A program made the position numbers and the translations under genes. From Rhynchonema sp. JSB1_4 (lineage: Eukaryota; Nematoda; Chromadorea; Monhysterida; Xyalidae): a DNA stretch of 64,000 nucleotides. The stretch covers positions 33,980 to 97,979 of the forward strand of contig JASAMV010001555.1 of the NCBI GenBank assembly GCA_030248065.1, in the 5' to 3' direction. The notes under the pieces were generated by a model. That model had not been told where the DNA came from. It searched no databases and worked only from the letters and a program-made list of their open reading frames with translations. Below are positions 53,201-64,000 of this stretch, piece by piece. The first letter of the stretch is position 1, and each line of letters opens with the position of its first letter.

Positions 53201-56200
53201 TGCAATACGAATTGTTTAGTTTTTTATAAGCATGATTGTTCAGGACAGAAGACTATCAACAAGACCCAGAAAGCACCTTGCGTATTTGCGTAAAATTTGA
53301 AACATTTTTGCGTCAAAGTAGGCAAAAAATGGCAACATGGCAAAAGTTCTCAGCCATGGTTCTATGAAACGTCAAACCAAAACAAAATCCACATTCACCC
53401 CCCAAAATCAAAACAGAATCCACATCCACCCCCCCCCCCCAACCTCGACGGCGTGTGTCCCGGTTTGGGTCTGGACTTTGGCAGCACCTTCCTGTTTGGC
53501 ACGGGTGTGGTCCGTCCATTGCTCTGGGCCAAATACGTGAAATCGGCCAGATCCAACGAATCGTGCACGGGGAAATGGATCACCGGGTCCAGTTTCTCAA
53601 GACGACCGTCTTTGAGCTGGAATGCGAAAATGAGAATGGATGATTCACGAGCTATTTTCTTTTTGGTGATCTTTTCGGCTTTGCGTGAGGTAATGGTTGA
53701 GCAAAAGCTTATGTCGAGCTCATCTGTGTGTGAAACACAAATAAGCGTTCGCTCCGCGATTCACTGTAAAATTCCGTTGAGAGAAATAAAAGAAATCTAC
53801 TCGTTGCTCTGGCCACGTTAATTTTTATTGCGGGATTTATTTTTATTGAGTATTGGCTCTATTTTCTTAATTTGATGTTACACCGCCATGAAACATCACG
53901 ACATGGGGTCGAAGTGACGGCCAGAAGTTCGTCGGACGGAAAAGCAAAACATAAACCGCAAACCAAGTTAGGCAGTCCAATCAAATTGGGAACCAAAACC
54001 ACTGCACCTAAAAATAACTAGAAGCTTCTTGAAACCAACAAACCTGATGGAATCGCTTGAAATGTATCACGAGCACATCAGGCAACGACCAGAAATGCAT
54101 CTTCTTCTTGGCGCCAATCAACGAACTCTTACACCGTCGACAGCGATATTCGTCTTTGAGCTGGATGGACAGAAAATGCATAAAAATTAAAGAGTAAGTA
54201 TAAAAAATTAACAAAATCCAATCTCACAATTTCAGTTTTCGTGTATTCCTGCAAACAGCCTTTGAGCGTGTGAGCTTTGGTCTGCGAGATTTGTTGACGA
54301 AGAGTGTCGGCCGAAGTGTGCTCGGACACTTCCTCGGGTGCAGAGTTGAGACATCTGATAGATTAATAATTGTGGTCATTTTTGTAATTTTTCATGAAAT
54401 GGTGTTCGGATTCGAAGTGTAAAAACCCCTGGTAAAAAACACTCACAGATCAGCGTGCGATTTCTGCCATTCGACAACCACGCAGAGCACCGTCGGACCA
54501 GCCGAACGAGATTGAATCGATAAAATACTGGAAAAAATAAATAATTTGTAAGAAACTATTTTAATGAAACAAAACAAGAATCGACAATACTTCATCATCA
54601 AATCACTACCGACTTTTCTATATCCTGAGTGTATAGCGGCATAGCGACATGCTCATCGAGGTAGCCATTGAGCGCATAATCATTGAACACACGAATGCGA
54701 AACATCGTACCCGGCGGACACTGGAACCCAAATAAAAGTTTCTAAATGAAAATGAAGAGAAAACCATTATGTGCATCCCACCATATCATAGCACTGTCCA
54801 GCATTGTGTCTGAGAATCGGTTGTGCATTGTGCAATATTGCGCGACACAATGCTCCGTATGTCGACTCGCGACGCACGCGGAACGAGAACGGGTGACCGA
54901 ATCTGGCAATATTGAATTAGTTTATTGTCACTTTTCTCACACTCATGCTTTATGTATCGAAATGAAATGTGAAATGTTCTGCGATCTCCAGAAAGGCGTC
55001 CGATGAAATCCGGAACAGATAATAAATCGGAGTGTTCTGACAGGCGTCTGATGACACGACAAATGAAGGAAATGAATTCCACACACGCAAAATGTTTCGA
55101 AAATTCTATTTGTTCAGTTGGGAAAACAGATGGATCTGATCGGTGATTCCGCTTCTCACGGTAACTAAAAACTGATAACACACAACCCACAAGGACTAAA
55201 AAACACGCCATGCCCACCTCTGTGTGCCCCCGATTCCACCAACGAGTGCGTGCACAGCGATCATCACCAAATGACTGCTCATATGTTCATGTGTCATCGT
55301 CGGCATCTCAACCACGTGCAGACTGCGTCCATCTGTTGTGGCCGTACTTGTTGCACCCACACTTGAAACATCGGTCGTGTTGGTCGGGTAGCACGCACGA
55401 ATGCCGCTCGTGTCCAGTTCGATCGCGTATAGCTGCGAAGGGATGGGCATGAATAGGAAATAAAATTCACTGGGTGCAACTTGCACATAATATGTCAAAT
55501 TCTAGGTGCAACTTGCACCTAGAATTTTGTTTTATGGACAAAGTGTGAAAAATCTAGGTGCAAGTTGCACCTAACCTCCAATTTTCAGGTGCAATTCTGA
55601 AATTTTAGGTGCAAATTGCACCTACATAGTGTCTAAAAAACCTATGGACTAGGTGGATGGGATGGAAGAGAAAATACAAAAAAGGATTTAGTGCTGATCT
55701 CGAAATAACTCATCAGAAAACGTAGGTCTACCACAACATGGTACGTGGCTGTGTTACGCTGCGATTTGAATATCTGTACGGTCTGTTATCATGCCCATCA
55801 GAACAAGCGGAGGATGCCATATAGAATCAGAGCCAGCTTTCATCCGATACAATGTGTGTCATGTTCCAGAATCGTCCAGTTTCATAGGTGGACGGACGTC
55901 CTCGTCAGGACAGATGCGCGAACAAAATAACAAAACGTTCACTCACATCATTGACATGCACTTTGGCGTGGTCGGACAGACACTGTTTGACATCGACCAG
56001 GCTGGCGGTGACATCAGCGTGCAAGCCGAGCAGCGCCAGCCGCGGCACTCGATGTCGATAGACGAGCGTGATGAACAGAGGCTTTTGTGTGCTGAAATAG
56101 TGGCATGAAATGGCCGGGGAATTGGGAACTTTTTGATTCTGGAAAGGCGATAGTGGAGAGAGACCCGACCCAAGCCAGCCAAACTTTTACAAAAATTTTA

Positions 56201-59200
56201 TTATGTGTTCACATTCAAAGTGGTTGGGCGTTGGTTACCTGTCCAATACGTTAACTCGATGTTGTTCACTGTCCCCAACGAACCTGACAGGGATTAGTGT
56301 GTAGCCTTCTTCAGAGAAAGAGAACATATAGCTGCTGTTAGAAGTCCCATTAAACCTACACACACACACATTCTGCGAAACATCAGTCATACAACGAGTC
56401 GCGAAAGCGCATACTGTATTATGCAGACTTTCGCAGTTTCAAACAAATAGCACTGACTTTTGTGGCACGGGCAGAGACACCTGCTGGTAGGGCTCGAAAT
56501 TGAGTTTGTGCTCGTGACATGACGGACATTGGACGGCGCTGCGCAGTTGCGCCTCGAAAAGATTCGTGATGAACGAACAGTGCGCACGACGGTGTTTGAT
56601 CAGCGTTTCGTCGGCGATCTCCTCCTCGCTGCTGTAGTCTTTCAGCTGAAAAGGTAATAATTATTTTATTTTTGAGAACACATTTCTATGTGCATTGCGT
56701 GTTTAGTAACGTTACAATCTAATCCCCATGATATTACCCTCTCAATTTGTTGATTTTATTTAACGCTACTAATCCAATCAACACCACAGCCCGACCCCCG
56801 CCCAAGATATAAAAACGCACAATTTATTAAATGTCCAAATTCTCCACAGCTCCTTTATACAGCCGCCGCCCGTGTCTGCGCAGTGTAGCGCAACATGAAC
56901 TAAACCCTGTTCAAGGTCGTCGATGTATTTTTGCACAGTGATATTACCGCAAAGCCGGACTCATTTTACATTTTGAAACAACGCGCACGCTGTTGCACAC
57001 CCACTAAAATAAACGACCCAGAGATTTGCAATTCAGAAATGTTAGGTTGTCGTAATCCACGTTTTACGTGCCCAATTCCATTTGATCGTGCACACGATAA
57101 CATGGCCCCTGTTTGTATGAATCATAATGCGCGTCATATCAGTTCTTTTTATGTTGGTCGGTCTTTTTCAGGCTACATAAAATAATAAAAATAAAATTTT
57201 AATAACACAAGACACGTTTTCCAGAAACTCTGCCTCATATCCCCACGAAAGTCATGATAAGATATTCTATAGTTTGTTGTTTTCATGTGTGCCCCCATCG
57301 GCAAACAACAGCCGGTCGACTGACGGACATGTTTGAACCACCTTGCCCTCTTGATTGAAGGTATTATTATTATTAATGATAAACAACCCCCGGCAACAGA
57401 CGTACACAAACAAGCGAATCATGCACATGGACTGAACAGAAGACAGGAAAATCACAGGCTTCGTAAAACAACAACAGACGCATAATTACGCACACGCCCA
57501 AACGCACTTGTTACATTCTGAGATCTGCGTCCTCCCACGAAAAATGTGCAAATCTAGCAGCTTCGTGGAAAGTGCCTTTTCGTGACAGGTCCACAAGACA
57601 ACAACGTGTCCACAGACAAGACCGACAAGAGAACCCGGAACAAAAAGAATGCATTCGACTTTTTTCAAACGGTCCCAACGGGCGTCAACCGAAGTCTCCA
57701 ACAGGAGAAATACGAATAAGACTGTCAACGAGCTTGATGGAGAGACTAACGAATATGCGCATACATATAACGAAATGCTGTTTTCTTCTAGACAAATGAG
57801 GTCATTCGGTACTAAAGTGATCCTATCAGCTCCAGCGCTGCTGAACAGGAACATACACAGAAGGCGGAACCGAAGAACAGCCGCGAAGCAAAGCGCCGCT
57901 CATAAGTTCAACCAAACATGCCGTTTGAAGTCGTTGAAACTCAAAGTCAGTCAAAACATGCCCCCAGCGAACAAAACAACAATGAACAAAATAAGACAGC
58001 ACACACACAACAACAAGCAGCCACACACAAGCACACGCGTCCTGTGCGGCAGTTAAAAAACGAGGCATTTTTCTTCAAAAAGGAACCGCCAAGTCGAAGA
58101 AAGGGTCCCCGCTTCGCCATATCTGCTGTCATTAACCCAAACATTATTCGCGTATGAGCCAGACCACGGCGGCGTTCAGCGAAAAGAGCATCCACGCACC
58201 AGGCCACACCATATCTACATAAGAATCCAGCCACAACCAAACAAAAAAAAAAAACAAAAAAAAAAAAAAAAAAAAACCCCCCCAAAACACCACACCAAAA
58301 CCCCCCCCATACAACAGTTATTCCGTCTACTTTGAGCGCTGGATGCGCCATAACGTATACATATGTACTTGAAGCAGCCAGCCAGAGTAGGCATGGATAC
58401 ACGAAGTGCACAGACAGTTACACACATTTGCATGTAAAACATGACCGAAAATGTCTGAGTGACTTCCGTTCAAATGCGAACATCTGAGAGCTAAGCTGCC
58501 TGGATCTGGCTTGTACACGCACCCACTATGTATCCATGATACCGCGTCAAGCCTTACACACATGGGTTGCCATGTGCAATGCATTCCAGCAACGTAGGCT
58601 CACAGACTGTATCAATGGGCATAACACACGTAAACATGCACATTATCAATCCATGTAGGTTGCCATTTCCCTGTTTGCAAACGCGTCATGATCAAGCCAC
58701 ACAGAAATCATTTTGTGAATAACCCCATGCAAAACTGCATTATCGCCTGAAATTCAGAAAAACCAAACAGGAAACTCAGAAAAACCAAACACAAACAACA
58801 AAAACGCTCCCCCTCTCATCTCTAAACATAAACATAAATATACCTCGAGAGAGCGTAATCTGTAGTTGGCCGGGTTACATACAAGTGTACCTACAAAACA
58901 CACCGAGCGGAATTCCCGCTTCTAAATTTTTTCAACGCGCGACACTCTAACAAACGTGCGGCATGTAACGCCACAACAGATACCAAGCAAACGCACTATT
59001 GACACACAAAACATTGTCGTTGACTTGGTGTGCACCTTCTTTCTCTGCTGTGATCACATACATACTGTAGGTAGCAGCCAGTTGGCAGCAGTACAACAAG
59101 TAGGCAGGTATTGCGCACTGTGCAGTATCTGCGTACCTGTTGTGCACACGTCACCTGTGTTGTGCGAATGAATACAATGCAAACCGAGCATAGCATTGCG

Positions 59201-62200
59201 GCTTACGTTCGTATCACAATATTGCTGTGATACATGTTATACTATGTGTTGGTATTGGTATTATCATTTCAGTATACAGTGATAATGCCAATAAAACCAA
59301 CAAAAATGCACAGTGATTGCTGGTCGAGCACAAAACAGTTTTTCTCATGATACTCGCAGGATGTTTTTCTCTTTCAATGATTTCAACAGCCAATTTTTAG
59401 TGGGCAGTTGGTTTTTTGTAGCAAAGCGAACACAAAATGCACACGGTAATCCCAACGCCCGCACAGGTTTGATGTTCAAAATATTTGACGCACCACCACA
59501 TTAAAAAACACCACGCTGCGCGCACAGCCATAAATTTCACGACCAGTTTCCAAACCAAAATTATGACATGTCATCAGTAAAAGTTCATGCAAAAATGTCA
59601 CCAAAACTGTCATAAACAGCACAAACAAACCTTGATGCCTTTATACTTCTTGTGTTTCGCAACGTTCAGATCCTCGTGCACTTTATCGATCAGCCACGTT
59701 AGAAACTCGTCAGCGTCCTGAAAATTAGTGGCGATTTATGACGAACAAGGGTTTCAAATCGCACGGCAGGTCGGGCAACTGACATTCGTCACGAAAGATT
59801 GCGACCAGATCGAGACCGGTCATATAGTTGGTCCAAACCAGGGGACCGAATAGGATTGGATGTGACTTGCCCAGCGTGATTCTTGCGTCAAGGACATTAG
59901 GAAATTATACTTTAGCCATCGATTTCGACAAGCGCAAGATTCATTTTAGGTCGGGGAACATCTTTTACGCTGGTTGAAATTGGCGGCATCGCTAAATTTC
60001 TTGGTATCTTTAATTCAAAAGTCACGCGACCAATCCGATCCGATCACCAAGTTTGATATTGTTCAGAATATCAAGTGAAAAAGTCAAAAATAACCCGGAC
60101 CTGCTGATCCCGATTATTGTACATGGCGCCGAATCGTCCGACCGTTGTCTTGAACCTTCGCGACATCTCCGGTTCATACCGATTCAGCCACAACGCGCAC
60201 AGAAACTCGGCTAGTTCTCGTGTCAGTTCACCGTTCGTGCCGTATTTCCTCATGTTGCGCTGCTGGTGGCGTTTGGCGTCCTAGATGCGTGAAAAAGTTG
60301 CAAATTTAAACCTAAAAGTGTGCTGTCTGAAGGGAAGTGACTGATAAAAAAAGGTGCATACCTAGATTTAAAAACGATTGACAAGAAGAAAGAGAAAAGA
60401 AAAAAGAAAAAAGAGAAAAGAGACAAGAAAAAGAAAAAAACCAGAAGGAATCTCCCCACGAAACCAAACGTATTCACAAACCTGTAACTGTGTGTTGAAC
60501 TGGCCAGACATGAAGAACTCAGCGAGCGCATCTGTCGCAGCCAGGCATTGCAGCACAGCGTTCATGTAGCACGTATTGCCGTGGTTGACGATTCCTACAA
60601 TCGAACCATGTCAAAAATTGTTTTGTTAATCTTTTTCACCAAGATTCGAGTGGGTTCCTATTGTCAGAACGAAAACGCATAGATCGCAGCACATGCTAAA
60701 TAATAAAAGTTGCACTCCTGGGCCTGGGTTTAGCCTAGTACACCTAAAAAGAGAACCCATTTCTAGCACCTCTTTGTTCCAAACCAGCCTCCCCGAACCA
60801 ACCCTGACTAAGTGGTGCTATTGTTCCATAGGACGATGACACAGCAGCGGGTGACATGGTCATATTGGCGGTGATCCGAGTGGGTGACATATACGAGGAC
60901 ACGGTAGTGCTCGGGTGATTGGTCCGTTCAGGTGTTGTGTCAACTCCTGAATCAATCGATGTCGGTAGTTCATTCGACGGCCTTCCCGTCTGATCGCGGC
61001 TGTCGTACGGTTGTTTATATCCCATCTGTGAATCATCACCGATGACGCGTCGCGTGTATTTGCTGCCGAAATGGTCGCCGGGAGATGGGAAATGGCCTGC
61101 AGGATTGTAAATTGAAGCAGTGTAGCTCCTGGGGGGGAGGGGGTCCCCCCTCGGGTACGCTATCTCCCCCTCAGATGGTACACTATCCCCCTATCTCCCG
61201 CTCCGGGTACACTATCTCCCCCAATTTTTGCCTAAAATAGGCATTTTGCTAAAATGTGTGATTTTAAGGTCAATGTTCTCAAAAGTCGCCAAAATACCCT
61301 TTTTATGAAGAATTTTTTCCAAAAAGCGGCAACAATAGGTCAAATTTTCTACCTCAAAAAGTGACTTTTTCCTGAATTTGGCTCTTCCCCCCTTCCCCCT
61401 CGGGGGTACACTATCTCCCCCTCCAAAAAAACGGAGGGTCCGCTATCTCCCCCTCCGGACCAGGAACTACACTGAATTGAAGCATATAAAGAGAAAATTT
61501 CAAGAGAAAATAGAAACTCATCGACGAACCTCTGGTATTATTAGACACATAATGACGATTGGTTGGAGCAGATGAGCTCAAATGAGACTGAGAAACATGA
61601 TTTTGGACCGGTTGTTGTTGTTGTTGCTGTGGTTGCGCGTAGTAATGTTGTGGAGCGTGTTTATGGCTGGATTGAACCACCGGGCTGCAAAAATAAAAAC
61701 TGCGTTTATTTATTTGGATAAAATTCAATAAAACTTTAGCAATGACGAAAAAATACCCAAACACACTAATTGAAATGGGAGCCACTGCCACTGGGCACAC
61801 TGCCATTGGCTATCGAACCATGAGGGGTCGGGGTGAGCAGTGGCGTTCCACCAACACCTTGCAGAGAATTGTCGTTGTAGTAGCCCTGAAGTGATAATCA
61901 CACGTTTGATGATTTGCGGGCTGATTAGGTCTCTTATTCCAATCTTCTTAAACGTCAGGAGAAATCGAAAAATCTGCGAAAACCACTTTTAATTGAAATG
62001 AACGGAACAGATTTCAAGACACGTTCAGATGCAGCTGAAATTTGAGCATTTAGCTTGGAGAATGAACAAATCGTAGAACATAGCCATCTTGCTTCACGTG
62101 AACTGCACCTAGAGCGGTCTGAGTGACATAAAGTGACCAGCTCTCAGCTTAGCACCACCACGTACCTGCAACTGATCGCGTTTGTTCGGAACGGGAGGAC

Positions 62201-62754
62201 CGAGTTTCTGTCGCACCCATCTGCGAAGCGACCGAATCGAGCCGGTTCGTTTGAATCCGTCTTTTTGTTGTTGATGTCGTGTTTGGAACAGTCTTTTCGG
62301 ACCACCCTGTGTCGGCGCGTTGCGCGGGTCTTGTGACGGATGCTGCCATTGTTGGCCGAATGCGTCGATGTACTGCAATACGACGGGACAGGGCGGTGGA
62401 AAAGGTTTCAGATTGTTCGATCCACTCTCGACAGACATTATTGTCTACGATTGAGCCAAAATCACAATTGTTTGAATTACGAATACACCACATCACCAAA
62501 GGGCATTACATCTGCTAGTTCGATAAGTCACCAACAACTTGTCTTTCAAACTTATTCTGTTCAACACATAATCTACGAACCACTTGATTGCGTTCGTCCC
62601 ACGCATAGCTGCCCGGCCTCGGCGTGCTCTCAACCGGTCGATTGTCGTACTGCGCAGGTGCTGCTTGTTGCTGTTCATCTGCTGCTGTCGGCATCGTGTT
62701 AGCGCGCGGCATCGATCGATAACGCGACGATGATCGACGCAGATTCACCGAATC
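50298..62754 (-). CDS. USP31: USP31/USP43-type ubiquitin carboxyl-terminal hydrolase (5' end not found)
   Basis: Exons, 5' to 3': 62754-62581, 62444-62166, 61885-61767, 61684-61530, 61096-60803, 60594-60482, 60280-60101, 59717-59631, 56645-56458, 56091-55947, 55432-55218, 54902-54782, 54720-54614, 54527-54447, 54354-54228, 54160-54044, 53616-53444, 53199-53090, 52792-52647, 51477-51356, 51023-50908, 50696-50577, 50515-50298; 1,168 codons plus TAG in one frame. Cysteine protease that removes ubiquitin. Cys box IVNHGNTCYMNAVLQCLA near codon 350; HVHEDLN-type DADEFLTWLIDKVHEDLN; zinc ribbons CPSC and CRRC; LPDVLVIHFKRFH; His box HSGHYAAACRNPL with WRYYDDNHV near codon 940; then a long Ser/Gln-rich tail with EHWFNRLPSY. 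The first exon starts after an AG acceptor, so the start codon lies further upstream. An in-frame ATG at 62,438 exists but the exon reads through it. Confidence 0.92.
51714..52530. mobile_element. outer hAT-like MITE, split by a nested insertion
   Basis: Left end CAGTGGTGCGTTGGGG at 51,714 and right end GAACCACACCACTG at 52,530, with GGTATGGAACACGGGAAA-type interior like the 3,506 element. It is interrupted at 51,731-52,132 by another MITE. I could not confirm its own target duplication. In the USP intron 51,478-52,646. Confidence 0.7.
51731..52132. mobile_element. nested hAT-like MITE, 402 bp
   Basis: Ends CATAGTAGTGGCTGG and CCTGCCACTACACTG match as inverted repeats in 10 of 12 terminal bases. 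The target duplication GTTGGGGT (51,723-51,730 and 52,133-52,140) is exact and lies inside the terminal repeat of the outer MITE. Confidence 0.85.
55472..55624. repeat. cluster of GGTGCAA/TTGCACC palindromes in USP intron
   Basis: Four palindromic units in 150 bp: 55,472-55,486; 55,497-55,527 (perfect over 31 bases with a single central C); 55,555-55,573; and 55,606-55,624. The core TAGGTGCAA-N-TTGCACCTA is shared, the central base differs. Confidence 0.8.
56646..59630 (-). other. 3-kb intron of the USP gene
   Basis: Largest USP intron, separating the VHEDLN exon from the zinc-ribbon exon. Contains an A-run/C-run stretch at 58,239-58,310 and several unconvincing ORFs. No transposon ends recognised. 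A small undetected linker exon is possible, since related enzymes have a variable linker here, but phase (0 to 0) needs none. Confidence 0.6.
61118..61474. mobile_element. hAT-like MITE, 357 bp, in USP intron 4
   Basis: Ends CAGTGTAGCTCCTGGG and CCAGGAACTACACTG; exact 8-bp duplication AATTGAAG at 61,110-61,117 and 61,475-61,482. Interior repeats TACACTATCTCCCCCTC. Confidence 0.92.
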
Positions 62755-64000
62755 CTAAATGAAAGAGAATTCTATTTATGCAAGAATGTGAGAAGAATAT
62801 TTCGTGGGATACCAAAAATAGAATTTAATAATAATTATATGCAGGAATGTCCGAGAAAAATTACCATATCAATGTTTTCTAACAGTATAATAAATAATCA
62901 TAATACCAAATTTTCGTGACTCAGCATTATCAGACCTTTTTCAATGGAAACTTCGCACTGCTAAGGTTTGTGCCACGTCTTTAATGCTTTAATGAGAGAA
63001 ACACCATATCCATTTTTGTCAACAAAAACTAACAATAAAATATGTGACCAGCTGCGTGCACCGTGCGTAAACAACAGCGATCACCATATAAAAAGCCAGA
63101 AAAGGTTGTGAAGTGATGAGGCGCTCAAGGTGATGATTTTTCATTGCAACTAATACTGCCAAATTTTGCGTCGTTAAAAGACCTCATTATGAACAGCTGG
63201 ATAGGTTGGTATTAGAATTTTTCGAACCAGTTCGAAAGGGATGGAAACTTGCTCATTTGATTGGGAACACAGGTTAAAATAAACTCACAAAAGAGTTTGG
63301 CACGTGATGAAAGTACACAATGATACAAACTAACCATACACTCATGCTGTCGTGCGCTTGAGCAAACCGAAAAGCAAACAAAACAAAATGTGCGACGGTG
63401 TTTATCAAACTGAACCGTGTGCTAAGTTTGGAGCGTGAACAAACATCAACCGTTGCATTGCGAGCTGGGGAAAACATGATTCACGCACAGGTAAAAAACT
63501 AACTTTGACGACATAAAAAAGTTCAGCACAACCAGAGGACAGTCGGACAGTTGGTGCTCCAGCATGTCTATTTTGTGATTGTTTGTAACAGTTTAGAGTT
63601 TGTTGAGCATAACATCTGCAGGTGAATAGGACACAAACACAGCAAGAGATGCACACCATTGCATGGAATACTATATTTTGCCAGCAAAGCGGGTGCGGCG
63701 GTGCGAGTTTAACTCACAAAAGTGATAACAGGCACAGGATAGCATTTAATCGTGCATACAATACAAAAATGGGCAGCAGTATTAGCTGGCGCGGCGGTGT
63801 TTCAGGTAAACACACAGGCAAATTTTATGCCTGTGTAATCAACCTGTTTATAGCGTACTTATGAGAAACTAATGTATGGCTTCCAACAACTGCTGCAACA
63901 AGTGCCAGAAAATGGTGACACATCAAAAATCGCCCCCAAATTGCGGCAGGCTTACAACGAAAAAAAGCACTTGAAATATTAATGGCAAACACAGCGCTAA
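62755..64000. other. region upstream of the last recognised USP exon
   Basis: 1.25 kb, A/T-rich in its left half. Must contain USP intron sequence, and perhaps its promoter and first exon, none of which I could identify. No repeat family recognised. Confidence 0.4.
63769..63805 (+). CDS. candidate first exon of a plus-strand gene (very tentative)
   Basis: ATG followed by GSSISWRGGVS and a donor TTTCAG|GTAAAC. Gly at position 2 with Ser at 3, 4 and 6 is compatible with N-myristoylation. Only 12 codons, no second exon before the window edge. Confidence 0.15.

Noticed and set aside
57486..58411. Several 100-150-codon ORFs in the large USP intron
   Set aside because: Both strands and overlapping frames, low-complexity composition, no motifs; no reason to call genes.

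Overview
The window is nuclear DNA of an animal, most likely an invertebrate. Every gene is split by spliceosomal introns, and the proteins are metazoan families (DMXL/rabconnectin-3, AUH-type enoyl-CoA hydratase, ethanolamine kinase, PEBP, USP31/43-type deubiquitinase). I could not fix the phylum from sequence alone. Coordinates were read by eye; nearly all exon joins were checked by reading phase, acceptor and donor.

Layout. From the left edge to 34,027 (+) lies the 3' part of one very large gene, a DMXL/rabconnectin-3-alpha homologue: 53 recognised exons, 2,230 codons in frame, from the middle of the protein through the Rav1-like core to the C-terminal WD40 repeats and the stop. At 35,414-39,638 (+) is a complete 8-exon mitochondrial AUH/enoyl-CoA hydratase gene. 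At 40,070-42,128 and 42,883-45,831 (+) are two intact, tandem, 9-exon ethanolamine kinase genes with identical exon lengths. At 47,241-48,762 (+) is a 7-exon secreted PEBP-family gene, one of whose introns seems to end in AC instead of AG. At 50,298-62,754 (-) is a 23-exon USP31/43-type ubiquitin hydrolase that converges on the PEBP gene; its first exon(s) are upstream or outside.

Almost every intron longer than about 400 bp holds a DNA transposon relic. The most frequent is a hAT-like MITE superfamily (ends close to CAGTGGTGTCGTTGGG, 8-bp target duplications). Pogo/Tc1-like, Harbinger-like and TTAA-type elements also occur, along with hairpin MITEs. The largest is a 4.4-kb hAT-type element (19,222-23,604) with an exact 8-bp target duplication, arms of about 0.85 kb in inverted orientation, and a loop carrying two spliced exons of an unrecognised protein.

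The strongest unexplained signal is an octamer, GATGTTTC/GAAACATC. I counted about 40 copies in 64 kb where about two are expected. It is biased to the sense strand of the genes, often extends into a roughly 23-bp intronic consensus, and is absent from the 4.4-kb transposon. The genes show no shared pathway: V-ATPase assembly, leucine/fatty-acid catabolism, phosphatidylethanolamine synthesis, a secreted lipid-binding-type protein, and deubiquitination.
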